A stretch of 64,000 nucleotides of DNA from Centrapalus pauciflorus. Its lineage: Eukaryota; Streptophyta; Magnoliopsida; Asterales; Asteraceae. The notes beneath the pieces were generated by a model. It was not told the origin of the DNA. It ran no database searches and saw only the letters and a list, made by a program, of their open reading frames with translations. The stretch is taken from the NCBI GenBank assembly GCA_020465985.1, contig JAANYP010000814.1, forward strand, positions 1 through 64,000, written 5' to 3'. This document shows, piece after piece, positions 11,117 to 22,763 of the stretch (position 1 is its first letter; every line of letters starts with the position of its first letter). Made by a program: the position numbers and the translations under genes.

Positions 11117-11783
11117 TGTTGGTACACCTTGTGTGACGATAGTAGTCTAATCGATCTATCATTTTGGTTTAAGTAATATTCAGAGTATTGAGAGTTAACG
11201 AGTGTTTTGATATATATGTTTATAAATGTTTGACTGTTATTGATTGTGTGTTTGAACTTGATGTAACGTATTACAAGAAGTTCAAACATAAAGATCAAAG
11301 ATTAACTCAAACATAAGTAAAAACATAAGTTTCATCACTTAAATGTTTAAGTGATTTGGCTAGATTCGAATTACATAAGGGTAGACATTCGAATCTGTGA
11401 TAGATTCGAAGGTAGCCTTAGATTCGAATGTGCCCAGATTCGAGAATGTCATTGTGGACAGACTCGAATGGGCCTTGGGCCAGATTCGAGTTTGGCCCAC
11501 ATTAGACTCGAATCAGGGTTTATAATTAGAGATAGACTCGAGTCATTATCAGACTTTTAGCAGAATTCGTGAGGAATTAAGCTTAAGGCGATCTCGAGTT
11601 TATCATCAGCTTTAGGTCCGTTTCGGAGAGAATCAGTTCGTAGGATCGTTCGTCAGTCGTTCGTTCAGCCTCTGATAGTCTCCGTGTTTCGTAGTTGAGA
11701 GTTGTCCGTCTAACCGTTAACGAGGATTCCGCACTCGTTCACGGATCCGCGTCTAGATAAATCTCGTATTGGTAGACCTTACA
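11117..11783 (+). repeat. 5' LTR of Sirevirus B
   Basis: 667 bp, TGTTGGTACA...CCTTACA, followed after two bases by the PBS. A TATA-like tataatt lies near 11521. Dispersed ttcgaatct/agattcgaa motifs occupy about 11362-11550. Confidence 0.95.
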
Positions 11784-11785
11784 AG

Positions 11786-11797
11786 TGGTATCAGAGC
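11786..11797 (+). other. Primer binding site, initiator tRNA-Met
   Basis: tggtatcagagc, two bases after the LTR. It is complementary to the 3' end of plant initiator tRNA-Met, the usual primer of Sireviruses and many plant LTR elements. Confidence 0.93.
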
Positions 11798-12447
11798 CTA
11801 CGGAGTGTTCTTCGTGTTCATCAAATACATTCTAGGTTTCTTGACGCTAGTTAGACGGTTTTTTCTCTCAAAATCGAGTTTTTGAGCTTAGCAAATTAAT
11901 CTTCAGCAAATACTTTGTGGTTTTTCTCGTTTTTGATCGAAACCATTATTTTTCGTTAGAAAAATACTGGTTTAATCTGAAAATCGTTTAAAAAAAATCA
12001 AAGTATTCACTGTTTTTCGAGTTTGCGGCGCTCGAATCTAATAGGGGCAATTAGGGTTTCACTTTAGTCTCGAGTCTAATCTAAATCTGCTCCATTTCGA
12101 GTCTGTTTCAGTAGGTTTCGAATCTGTGTCGAGTTTGTGCTTCATTCGAACAGAGTCTCGAGTCTATCTAGTTTCGAGTCTAGTTCGAGTCTAGTCTAGT
12201 TTCGATAAGTGCTTCGAATCTGCTGTTACTTCGACTTTGGTAAACCTTCGAATCTAAGGTCCTTCGAATCTAAGGACATTTCGAATCTGACATATTTCGA
12301 GTTTAATTGAATTAAAACACTTAATAGAATTTAATCCCAAAAAGATTTAACTTTAATTAGTTTCGAATCTACCTAGATTCGAAAGAATTATTCTAAATCA
12401 GTTTCGAATTAAATTTATTAAGTTCAAATTCATTTACTTTCGAAACG
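11798..12447 (+). other. Untranslated leader of Sirevirus B with dispersed ttcgaatct motifs
   Basis: 650 bp between PBS and gag ATG with no ORF. From about 12015 to 12440 it contains some fifteen variants of ttcgaatct/ttcgagtct. The same word recurs in the LTR and in the pol-env spacer but is not frequent in the coding regions. Confidence 0.7.
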
Positions 12448-15320
12448 ATGTCAAATCTTCAGAAATTCCTAGAAATGGACCATGAGGTCGGAAAGGCAAA
12501 CGCACCGCCTAAGCTGATGAAGGTCGAGGATTATTACTGGTGGAAAGACCGATTTACTGATTTCGTACGTTTCAACGACATGCGCATGTGGGTGTGCATC
12601 GACGAAGGGTATATTCCACCGGTGTCTGAAGTTGAAGGCCGTCAAAAGGTCTTGTCATACCAAATGATGAAGGAGGATGACAAGAAATTATTTGAAGCCG
12701 AAAACAAAGCTTTCTCTCTAATCCGAATGGCGTTGCCGCAGGATATTCTACACACATTTAGGACTCAGAGGACATCAAAAGAACTTTGGGAGTCGCTAGA
12801 GAAGAGGTGTGAGGGAAATCCTAGAGTTCGGAGAAAGCGTACAGATCTGTTAAAACAACAGTTCGCAATATTCAAGGCGTTAAAGGATGAACAACTGGAT
12901 GACATCATCACCCGTTTCTAACATCTATTGACGGAACTTGAGAGCCACGGGATTGAGTTTACCGATACTGACAAGAACAACAAGCTTCTTGATGCCCTAC
13001 CAGCCAAATGGGCTATGTACGTGGCAATGATCAAGCTGAATGAAGACAAGTACTACACTCAATCTCTGGATGATATAGTGGGAACGTTGAGGGCATATCA
13101 CTTCGAGCTCCTGAAGACTGAGACTGATTACGAACAAGTCCAGAATCCAGCAATGTATTTTGGAAAGACGACAAAATCTTCAGCAGCAGCCGAACCGAAG
13201 ACTGCTACAGCGTTTTTCACTGGAGAGACATCATCACCAGCAGAGTCTGATGACACACTGAATCGCGCGTTCTTAGGGTTAGGAAGATCGGAAGAACCGC
13301 AACCTCAAGTACAACAGGCATCGACATCTCAGAGCTATTCAAAGATGCCCATGAGCGCAAAGTCGGCGGAAGAACATCTGAATCTGCTTGCTTCTTTTGT
13401 GGCCGCAAACGGATATTTTGTTCAAGGGAAGATTAATGATCCGGCTCTTTGGGACGAAGACTACGATCAGGTCGACCCTGATGATCTTGAGGAAATGGAT
13501 CTTAAGTGGCAACTGGCCATGGTGACCCAGAGGGTTAAAAGATTCATTAAGAGAACTGGAAGGAATTTGCAGATGAATAACAAGGGGATAGGGTTTGATA
13601 AGTCCAAGGTGAAATGCTATAACTGTCAAGGACTAGGACACTTCGCAAGGGAGTGCCAGAGACCAAAGGTAGAGACATACCAGGGGCAGAGTCAGCATCA
13701 GGGACAGTTCCAAAATCAGTCCCAACAACGATACCTTCCGAGTTCCTCATCTGGACAAGCCAATCTAGCTGGTTTACTATCCAACGTCACTTCAGACCGA
13801 CAGCTAGATGGTACATATGATCGGAGTTCACATCCTGAGTCGAATGCTAGAGCCTTCATGGCTGAAGTCACAGAAACTGGATGTGATGGAGACGAGCAGA
13901 CCACACGGGACAGCAATCCGATGTGGGTAGAGAAGGCGAATGATCAGACAGTGCTGGAGTTTGCTGCTCAGATGGCCAACATGGAATCTGATAACTCAAA
14001 GGTTAGTCTGTCTTATTCTCTATTTCGTGAATTATGTGCTTTATGTGTTAGTTCTAACGATAGGTTAAATCTAGTCTTAGACTCACATAAGACCATAACT
14101 GCTCAAAATGAAAACTTAAAAATTGAAAACGCTAGCCTAAATGATATCAGGCAAGATCTAAAAGAAAAGCTTAAGGCTGATGCTCAAGACGTAGTGGTTC
14201 TAAAAGACAAACTCAGTGAGCAGTGTGTTAGGATAGAGCTAATGTATGAACACGTAGAGGCCTTGACAAAAAGTCTTAAGGACAAGGATATAGAGCTAGC
14301 AGAGACAAAGGTTAAGGTAGCAGAGGCAAATAGCAAGTTGGAGAAGTTTAGGAATTCGAGCCTAAATCTAGGGAAAGTCTTAGATGCCCAAAGACAGTCT
14401 AAGAAACCCGTAAGTCTAGGATTTCATGAAATTCCTCCACCTTTCAATGCAAACTATGTGCCTCAGCCTCAGGAGAACACTGATAAATCAGTAGACTTAG
14501 AGGACCTACCTACACCAACACCTGAGCCTATAGTAGAAAATGCACCTAAGGTGGCTGACTCAACCGTCAAGGTCAAGAAAGTGAAATTTGTGTCTTCCTC
14601 CAGTGAAACACCTGCAGGAAAATAGAAAATTTCTTGGGCTGACCAGGTCGACGAGCCAGACACCATAGATGTACCAAAGGAAGTAGACACTAGTGAGACA
14701 CCTAGATCTAAGGGAACACACAAAAAGTCCATAGATAAGATGTCTTGCTTCAGATGTCACGAGAAGGGGCATGTTGCTTCTCACTGTCCACTTAGGAAAG
14801 CCGATGTTACCCCTAAGACAGTGAACCCAACACCTGTTAAGCCCTCAACCAGTGTGGCAAGCAGCAGTAGTTCTCAACCTACCGAGAAAACTGTGCAGGC
14901 CGCACCCAAACAAGTTGTGAAAAACACACCGGTTAAGGTTGGACCAAAGGAAGTGACTAGGACAAATTCACCGAATCGTGTCAATAATCAATCTAGGTCA
15001 GCACCACAGTCTATAGGAGCACCACACCTAGCAGGTCACACACTCCAGTTAGGTCACATACTCCAGTTAGACAATACGCACCAGTAAGAGCTCAGGGATC
15101 ACAGTCCGAAATTCCATATAATAGGAATTATTCTAGAACTCCACAACAAATGCCTACTCCAAGGCAAAGAGTGAACTTAAATCACTCGGCACCACAACAG
15201 AATTCAGTTCAAAGGCCCAAGTCACCTGAAAGGCGAGATGGGTACTTGAAAGAGTTCACGTATGTGGACGAGAATGGTATTACCAAGTCAGTCATGGCTT
15301 GGGTTCCCCGTGATAACTAA
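12448..15320 (+). pseudogene. gag: Sirevirus gag with two zinc knuckles, interrupted
   Basis: The ORF starts with ATG 12448 (MSNLQKFLEMDHEVG). A TAA at 12919-12921 breaks the capsid-like region (DDIITRF then HLLTEL, same frame). The first CCHC knuckle (CYNCQGLGHFAREC, 13615-13656) follows. A long helical, charged region (about 13980-14380) follows and may form a coiled coil. A TAG at 14623-14625 comes next, then a second knuckle (CFRCHEKGHVASHC, 14746-14787) and a basic Ser/Pro-rich tail. A one-base shift near 15025 moves the frame. The tail ends AWVPRDN at TAA 15318-15320, in the same frame as pol. The extended gag with helical C-terminus fits Sireviruses, whose Gag is reported to bind dynein light-chain-like proteins. 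No such binding motif was verified here. Confidence 0.88.
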
Positions 15321-18300
15321 CCTCTTTTCTTTCATGTGCAGGAGATAACTGCAGGTCCAAAAAACAAGTGGTTCGTCGACAGTGGTTGCTCCAGGCACAT
15401 GACGGGGGAAAGAAGTCTACTCACAGACTTCAAGGGAGGAAATAGGGGATTCGTATCATTCGCGGGTAACAAGGGTGGAAATATCACTGGTACCGGAGTG
15501 GTCACTAATGGGACAATCAAGTTGGACCAAGTTTATCACGTTGATAAACTGGTTCACAATCTCATTAGTGTATCTCAAATCTGTGATAAGAAGAACTCGG
15601 TGTTATTTACTGACACTGAGGCGTTAGTGCTAAAGCCTGGATTCAAAATTCCTGAAGAATGGGTATTGATGCGGGCGCCAAGGAAGAACGACTTATACAT
15701 GTTGGATATGCACAAGCCGGAGACTTCGATGGGGCCAAGCTGTTTATTATCCAAAGATTCAGAGACGGAATCAGTACTGTGGCACAGACGCATGGCTCAC
15801 CTGCACCTAAGAAAGATGAATTACATAACGAAGAATGGACTGGTGCAGGGTGTGCCCATGAAAAGTTTTCAGTTCGAGGACAAGTGTCTACCTTGCATGA
15901 AGGGCAAACAGCATAAGAAGAAACACAAGTCCAAGAAGCAGAATTCCATAGCCTCAACATTCGATTTGTTGCACATGGACCTTTTTGGCCCAATCAACAA
16001 AAGGAGTATCGGAGGTAGTTGGTTTTGCTTAGTTATCACTGATGATTACTCACATTTTTCTTGGGTTTTATTTTTAGGTACGAAGGACGAGACGGCTGCA
16101 AAGCTCATCGGGTTCTTAGACCAAGTGGAGAACTCCTACGTCACAAGAGTTAAAATAATTCGTAGTGATAATGGGACTGAATTCAAAAACACTGTAATTG
16201 GTGTATATTGCCTATCAAAGGGCATAGTGCATCAATTCAGTGCACCATATGAACCTCAACAGAATGGGGTGGCCGAACGTAAAAATAGAACATTGATTGA
16301 AGCTGCAAGGACTATGCTTTCGGATTCAAAGCTTCCTACCATGTTTTGGGGGGAGGCAGTGAATACCGCGTGCCATATTTTAAACCGAGTCCTTACAGTC
16401 AAATCTTTGAACAAAACATGCTATGAAATTTTGAATAAACGGCCACCTAACTTAACTGGATTTGAACCGTTTCGTGTACCATGCACTCTTTTAAGAACAA
16501 AACATCAACCGAAGTTTGGTGAAAAGGCTAACGAAGGATACTTCCTAGGTTATGTGCCGAACTCACCAAACAAACGGGTTTTTAACAAAACAAATGGTAC
16601 TGTGGAGATTGTGTATAATATTGAAGTCATAAGTTATACACATGAACCCCAAACTGGTCCGGAATGGATATTTGACTATGATAAGTTATTTGAGTCATTT
16701 AACATTCCTTTGGATGATAATGCAGGTACAATCGAAAAGGACATGGCGACGTTGCATTTGAACGACGATGGCCATATCTTTCCGAGGACCACGTTTGAAT
16801 CTACATCCGAGCCTACTGCAACTGTAGATAGATCTCCAGAAGTTGCTGATCAAGAGGCACCTATCACTGAGAATCAGACTCAAACATCGAGTTCCAACTC
16901 TGAGGAAAACGTCCGTGAGGAGGAAAATGTAGAAGCTGAGCCTGTTCCCCCATTAGGTGAAATAGGATCTGACTTAGGAGATAATCTAAGGGTTGATGAT
17001 ATAGAGACCTCTAGGATTAACAAGAACCATCCTATAGAAAGTATCATAGGAAATCCTAACGAGGGTGTGAGGACTCGGAGTAGTGTAAATAACAACACTG
17101 TGTTGTTGTCGATGATAAACGACTCGGAGGCATATCACACATGTCTATATTCGTGTCTCATATCGCAAATAGAGCCTAAAAATGTGCAAATGGCACTTAA
17201 GGATAACTCTTGGGTTGAAGCGATGCAGGAAGAACTTTCGCAATTTAGGAAACTAGAAGTGTGGGAGTTAGTTCCATTACATCGAGGGGAAATTGCTATA
17301 AGAACCAAATGGGTTTTTAAGTGCAAAAGGGACGATCGGGGTATAGTCACTCGCAACAAGGCTAGGTTAGTGGTAAAGGGTTTCAACCAAGAGGAGGGAA
17401 TCGATTACAACGAGGTGTTTGCACCAGTAGCAAGGCTAGAAGCCATTAGGTTGTTTCTAGCTTTTGCCTCCTTCAAGGGCTTTAAGGTATATCAGCTAGA
17501 TGTTAAGAGTGCTTTCCTGCATGGGAAAGTGAAGGAGTTGGTGTATGTAGAACAACCGCCCGGATTTACAGATCCAAAATATCCTGATAGAGTATATCGC
17601 TTAGATAAGGCTCTATATGGATTGCATCAGGCACCTAGGGCGTGGTATGAGACTCTATCCAACCATCTATTAGAGAACGGTTCTGAAAGGGGTAGGATAG
17701 ATAGTACTCTCTTTGTTAAGAGGAAGGGAGATCACTTTATCTTGGTACAAGTGTACGTCGATGATATCATCTTTGGATCATCAGACGAACAGATGTGCAA
17801 AGATTTCGAGAAGGTGATGAAGTCTAAGTTCGAGATGAGTGCTATGGGGGAGTTGAATTTCTTTTTGGGGTTACAAGTTGACCAAAAGAAGGAAGGGATG
17901 TTTATCCATCAGACTAAGTATGTCTATGACATATTAGAACGGTTTGGAATGGAAGGAACTAAGTTGACTGCCCACTTCAGCACGCCGATTCAAGTGAATC
18001 ACAATCTCGGGCCGGGTACTGAAAGTGATACCGATGTGGATCCGACTTTATATCGGGCCATGATTGGGTCACTTATGTATTTAACTGCTTCAAGACCTGA
18101 CATCATGTTTGCTGTGTGTATTTGTGCTAGGTTTCAAGCGAATCCGAAGGAGATGCATATGAAAGCTGTGAAGCGGATTCTACGATACCTCAAGTCGAAA
18201 CCGAAGCTGGGACTTTGGTATCACGCGGAGGGAGATCTAGAGTTGCAGGTGTTCACAGATTCTAACTACGGGGGATGCAGCTTGACGCGCAAATCAACGA

Positions 18301-18710
18301 CTGGAGGTTGTCAGTTCCTAGGAGGGAGATTGGTGTCCTGGCAATGCAAGAAACAAACATCGGTAGCCGTGTCAACGTGCGAGGCCGAGTATGTTGCTGC
18401 TGGTAGTTGCTGCTCACAGGTTCTGTGGATACAACAACAATTGCGGGATTACGGTTTGGCTTATACTCAAACTCCAATTAGGATAGATAACCAGTCTACT
18501 ATTGCTATAACTAATAATCCAGTTAAACACAACAAAACAAAGCACATAGACATAAGGCATCATTTTATTCGTGATTGTGCTGAAAAGAACTTAATCAAAC
18601 TGGTAAAAGTGGCAACAGAAGATAATAATGCAGATTTATTTACCAAAGCGTTTGATAAGTCACGGTTTGAGTATTTAATTCAACTGAATGGAATGCGCAA
18701 CCTAGAGTAA
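15321..18710 (+). CDS. pol: Sirevirus pol polyprotein: protease, integrase, reverse transcriptase, RNase H
   Basis: Open from just after TAA 15318-15320 to TAA 18708-18710, about 1,129 codons, with no early ATG. Gag and pol share one frame separated only by that stop, so readthrough or splicing would be needed; a tract ending tgtgcag precedes the first codons. With position 15336 as residue 1: protease DSG at 15-17; HHCC zinc-binding region about 145-195; integrase D215, D278 (RSDNGTEF) and E314 (NGVAERKNRT), a DD35E spacing; reverse transcriptase about 640-890 with YVDD at 807-810; RNase H with D975 and then CEAEYVAAG. The RNase H motif reads TDSNYGG where element A has TDSDYGG. Domain order is that of Ty1/copia. 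This is the best preserved pol in the window. Confidence 0.95.
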   Translation, partial: PLFFHVQEITAGPKNKWFVDSGCSRHMTGERSLLTDFKGGNRGFVSFAGNKGGNITGTGVVTNGTIKLDQVYHVDKLVHNLISVSQICDKKNSVLFTDTEALVLKPGFKIPEEWVLMRAPRKNDLYMLDMHKPETSMGPSCLLSKDSETESVLWHRRMAHLHLRKMNYITKNGLVQGVPMKSFQFEDKCLPCMKGKQHKKKHKSKKQNSIASTFDLLHMDLFGPINKRSIGGSWFCLVITDDYSHFSWVLFLGTKDETAAKLIGFLDQVENSYVTRVKIIRSDNGTEFKNTVIGVYCLSKGIVHQFSAPYEPQQNGVAERKNRTLIEAARTMLSDSKLPTMFWGEAVNTACHILNRVLTVKSLNKTCYEILNKRPPNLTGFEPFRVPCTLLRTKHQPKFGEKANEGYFLGYVPNSPNKRVFNKTNGTVEIVYNIEVISYTHEPQTGPEWIFDYDKLFESFNIPLDDNAGTIEKDMATLHLNDDGHIFPRTTFESTSEPTATVDRSPEVADQEAPITENQTQTSSSNSEENVREEENVEAEPVPPLGEIGSDLGDNLRVDDIETSRINKNHPIESIIGNPNEGVRTRSSVNNNTVLLSMINDSEAYHTCLYSCLISQIEPKNVQMALKDNSWVEAMQEELSQFRKLEVWELVPLHRGEIAIRTKWVFKCKRDDRGIVTRNKARLVVKGFNQEEGIDYNEVFAPVARLEAIRLFLAFASFKGFKVYQLDVKSAFLHGKVKELVYVEQPPGFTDPKYPDRVYRLDKALYGLHQAPRAWYETLSNHLLENGSERGRIDSTLFVKRKGDHFILVQVYVDDIIFGSSDEQMCKDFEKVMKSKFEMSAMGELNFFLGLQVDQKKEGMFIHQTKYVYDILERFGMEGTKLTAHFSTPIQVNHNLGPGTESDTDVDPTLYRAMIGSLMYLTASRPDIMFAVCICARFQANPKEMHMKAVKRILRYLKSKPKLGLWYHAEGDLELQVFTDSNYGGCSLTRKSTTGGCQFLGGRLVSWQCKKQTSVAVSTCEAEYVAAGSCCSQVLWIQQQLRDYGLAYTQTPIRIDNQSTIAITNNPVKHNKTKHIDIRHHFIRDCAEKNLIKLVKVATEDNNADLFTKAFDKSRFEYLIQLNGMRNLE

Positions 18711-20944
18711 ATTGACCTTAGTAGTAGTAGTTTATTTTCTTTTAGAGTCGTAGTATTTCTTAGTAGTAGTAGTTTATTTTCTTTACAATAGTCTGCTAAT
18801 TTAGGTAAGTTTCTATTTTTAGTAAGTTTCTATTTTTAGTAAGTTAGTAGGTTAGCTTATCTTACTGCTTTTTCTTATGAAAAACAAAAGAAAAAAGAGA
18901 GAAAATAACAAAAATACAAAAAAAAAAAAAAAATTTTGCTCCTATAAAAGGAATATCAGAAAAGGAGTTAAGTCTTAGATACATAGGTTCAAAGTGACGA
19001 AAATTAGCACCGTCGTTACAGACTCTAAGTGTTTAGGCTTTCACACATAATGCAACTAAATTCTAAGTGTTATACTTTATTTAGTTCGATGTGTTGGTAG
19101 GCATAATACATATAGGGAATCTCAAGGCTAATAAAATATTCTAGAAAAAGTCAAGCGTGTCACTAACTTAGATGTATGACCAATCGGTCTTAATTTTTAT
19201 GTACAAGACATACAAACTTTGAGTCTAAATGAGGTATGCAAACTTTCTGGGGATTATGGCAACATCAAATACATCTGAAAATGGAAAGAATAGAAATATC
19301 ATATAAAACTGAGAGTCGAAAATATGCAACTCTGTTGTACCTAAGTACAGACCTATTATCTCTGTTTAGATTCGGGTTAGCAGACATGTCGCTTTGTTGT
19401 ACGTCAGTACAGACCTGTCATCGCTGTCTTGCTAACTTTAAAAATAAACCTTAAGTCGAACTTAAGACACTTTGTTGTATGAAAATACAGACCTGTGTCC
19501 GATGTTTGTCTTTTAAAGAAAGTTTGCAAATGCCAACAAGTTAGAATCTTTGTCTGTGTGCCTTGATCTTAAAAGTATGTCTATGTATGAGTCACGTAAG
19601 ATAATTTCCTGATAAATAAAAATGCCAAGGGATATTCCGAAATATAGAATGTTTAACGGGGTAAAATACCAACAATCGGCTAAATAGGTATGTCACGACA
19701 AACAATCAAAGGAATCAAAAATTCCTAAGTGTGAAAGTTTAAATACTGAAAGTAAGTATCAGACATCGCTATCTGATTGAACCTTTCTTAGACTATACTC
19801 ATCAAAAAAATTTCGTTTAATTTTTAGCTTAGGTTTGTAAATTTGTTAAGCATAGCTTAAGTCTAGAATAAATTTTTGGTCAAAATTTTATTTTATTTTA
19901 TTTTATCTTATTTTTACCTTAGTTTATTTTATTTTATTTTAGTTTAATTTTTACATAGGTAAAAGGTCAAAAATTACTGAGGGTGCATTCAAAGTTGGAT
20001 AAAATAAACATTACGTGAAATATCTGGTGCTTAGGGTAAAAGAGTTGGCATAGTTTATCTGGTTACACGATACCGTAGAAAAAGGTTGGAAAAGTTGAAG
20101 TTATTTCAAAATTTTCGAAATTTTTCTAAGTGTTTGATGGTTTCGAATCTAGGACAGACTCGAAGAGGTAAGCCTTCGAATCTGTCAGTAGATTCGAATA
20201 AGGTCTTAGACTCGAAGGTTGGTAGTATATATAGGTCAACAGTGAAGTCATTTATTTCTACTTCCTCGAATCTAACAACGGCGATTTCGAATTTATCTTC
20301 GAGTCTATCGCTTTTCTCCTAAACGACATTTCATCGAGTTTAAAGCTTGTGTGTTCGATTCTACTACTGTACCTAGGTATAATCAACTTGATTGTACAAG
20401 ATTCATGTAGTTTTATACACAATTTTATGCAAAATCATCGAATTTTGAAGGTTTAAGGGTCAAAATAGGGTTTTTACAAAATTACCAAATTTGGGCCGAT
20501 AAACAATCAAATTAAAGGCATATTTCTGTGATTAGTAACTAGTAGGACTAATGAATGTAATTTTCTAAGTCCATAAAGGTTAAAATCAAGAGATTTGGTC
20601 CTTGAATGAATACGGCCGTTCGAATCTGTTCATGGGTTTCGAATATGTTCATGGGTTTCTCGAATCTGTCATTAGATTCGAGGTGACCATGACCTTCGAT
20701 TCTGACCATTACACTCGAATAGGGACACTTCGAATCTGTCCATTACATTCGAATAGGGACACTTCGAATCTGTTACTTTCGAATCTATTGTTTATTTGCA
20801 CTATTTAATTTAAATGTTACTAAACTTGTAGAAATTTAATTGTGTTGGATTTTGTACTTAAACAAGTTCAAAATAAAACAGATTTAAATTTAAACAAGTT
20901 TATTGATTTTTAATGAATCTAATGGTTTTGTTTATTGTGTAGAA
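18711..20944 (+). other. Non-coding spacer between pol and env-like ORF (element B)
   Basis: 2.2 kb, collinear with 1318-3513 of element A. It holds a poly(A) run near 18920-18932, three copies of the 21-nt motif (19332-19352, 19394-19414, 19472-19492), and clusters of ttcgaatct at about 20147-20340 and 20590-20790. The final tract tttgtttattgtgtag immediately before the env-like ATG resembles a 3' splice site. No gene seen. Confidence 0.75.
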
Positions 20945-22763
20945 ATGGCTATTCGAGCGTTCGTTCCTAAGCACAATATGGTGCTTCATCCAGATCTGAA
21001 TCTCCCTGAGGCGCAGGGATTCTGTCAAGTGCTTGATTTTCTCGTTGAATCTAGAATCGGATTTGCACTGTGGCATAATCTGCAGATTGTGTTACCCTAC
21101 ATTCGTCAATTCTACGATCATTTGCAGGTAGACTGCTCGGTCACTCCGACAGTTCTACGCACTCGTATTGAAGGACAACCATTGGTATTCTCGGCTGATT
21201 TGCTTCGTCAAGTGCTGCAGTTGGGCACTCAGGAAGAAGAAGCTGGTCCAATAGAATTTCCTTTGAGTATAAGGCAAGCGGCCTTTCAAAGAATGGGGTA
21301 CAGCCTAGATGTGACAAAAGTGTCATATATGAAGAGTGGATTGATCGGGCAGTGGAGGTTTCTGGCGCATGTGTTTATGGTGTGCTTTGCTGCGAAGAAA
21401 GAAGGGTTCGACTATATTGTGGCGAAAATTCAGTCGGGGATCGTCGCTATGGTGTATAATCGCCCATATAGTTTTTCGGAGATGTTCTTTTCGGAGTTTG
21501 TTCATCAGATATCTGCTCCCGAGAATCAACAGTTTTTGCTTTATCCAAGGTTCATTATGATGTTGATAAGGCATTTCTTGCCAAATCTGCCGCCGTCAAA
21601 TGACTTTCTGAGCGTTGCTATTATGGACAAGAGGATTTTCGCTGACTGTTCCTCACACAGTGGAAGGTTAGCTGTTCCTGTTGAGCGTCCACTATTCGGA
21701 GCAATTTTGGATAGGGCGTTTCAAGCCCCGGAAGATGCCAACTGGGCAGGGGTCGTTGAGTTTCAACCGCAACAATAACCACAACAACGTCAACAACAAC
21801 AGCAACCGCGTGCTCAGAGACGTCGACAAAGACCTTCAGCGAGTCAAACTCAGGCATCAAGGCCTTCGACAAGCCAACAACTGGAAGCTCAAGAAGCTGG
21901 GCCCTCAAATGTTCAAGAAGCTGGGCCCTCAAATGTTCCGAGCGAAGCTGAACAGCTATGCCAGACGCTTAATGAAATTTGGGAGGCAGGGCCTCATGCA
22001 AACGAAGATGTGGCTGCAGCTTCAGTTGGTGAATTGCTCAGTCCACCAGAAGGAGAAGAAGACGTATTTAGAGATGTGGAAGAATATGAGCCAGAGAGGG
22101 CTGATAAAGGTTTGACATCATCTGAATCAGAGTCGGAAGAGGAGCTGGAGGTTGAAGCTACTGAATCAGTGGCTACAGATCCCAATATTCAAATCGGAAC
22201 CTATGGATCTAGGTTGATAGTAAATGAAGCAGGATCGAAGAGAAGAGAGGAAAGGGAATCTGACGATTCAGATTTCGAAGAGGAGGAAGTTGCTCCCTTG
22301 GTGACTAGGCAGCGGGCCAAGCGTCACAGGTTTATGCAAGGGACATCCTCAGCGTCTGATGCACAACAATCTCAACCTCAAACTCAAGAACCACAAGCCA
22401 CCGCTCCACCATCACCACCACCTCAACATGAGCCATATATTCCACCACCATTCATCCCTTCTCCTGTTCAGTCCATTCCATCTACCTCGGCCGCCTACGC
22501 TGACAACCACAGGTTTATGCAGCTCAAATCTCGCGTTGACTTCCAACACGTTCAAATCCTGAGCCTAACACAGGCAATGGGTGAAATTCAGGCACATAAT
22601 GCGAATCTAGATAATGAGAATGCTGAATTGAAGAAGACTGTAGAAAAAATCCAGGAAGAGAATGTTGAGCTGAAGACGTTCGTCTGCGATCAGGCCGAAG
22701 AGTTAAGGGCGATGCGCTCCCTAATCGAGCAGTTAATGAAAAATATACAGGCTCAGGGGGAGA

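Noticed and set aside
11786..11797. Possible tRNA gene at tggtatcagagc (also 50293, 54964 and 63965)
   Set aside because: Only the 12-nt primer-complementary segment is present, adjacent to LTR ends. There is no cloverleaf.
12015..12440. Pol III B-box interpretation of the ttcgaatct words as tRNA or SINE remnants
   Set aside because: No A box or tRNA-like structure accompanies them and they lack the leading gg. I kept this only as a remark on motif similarity.
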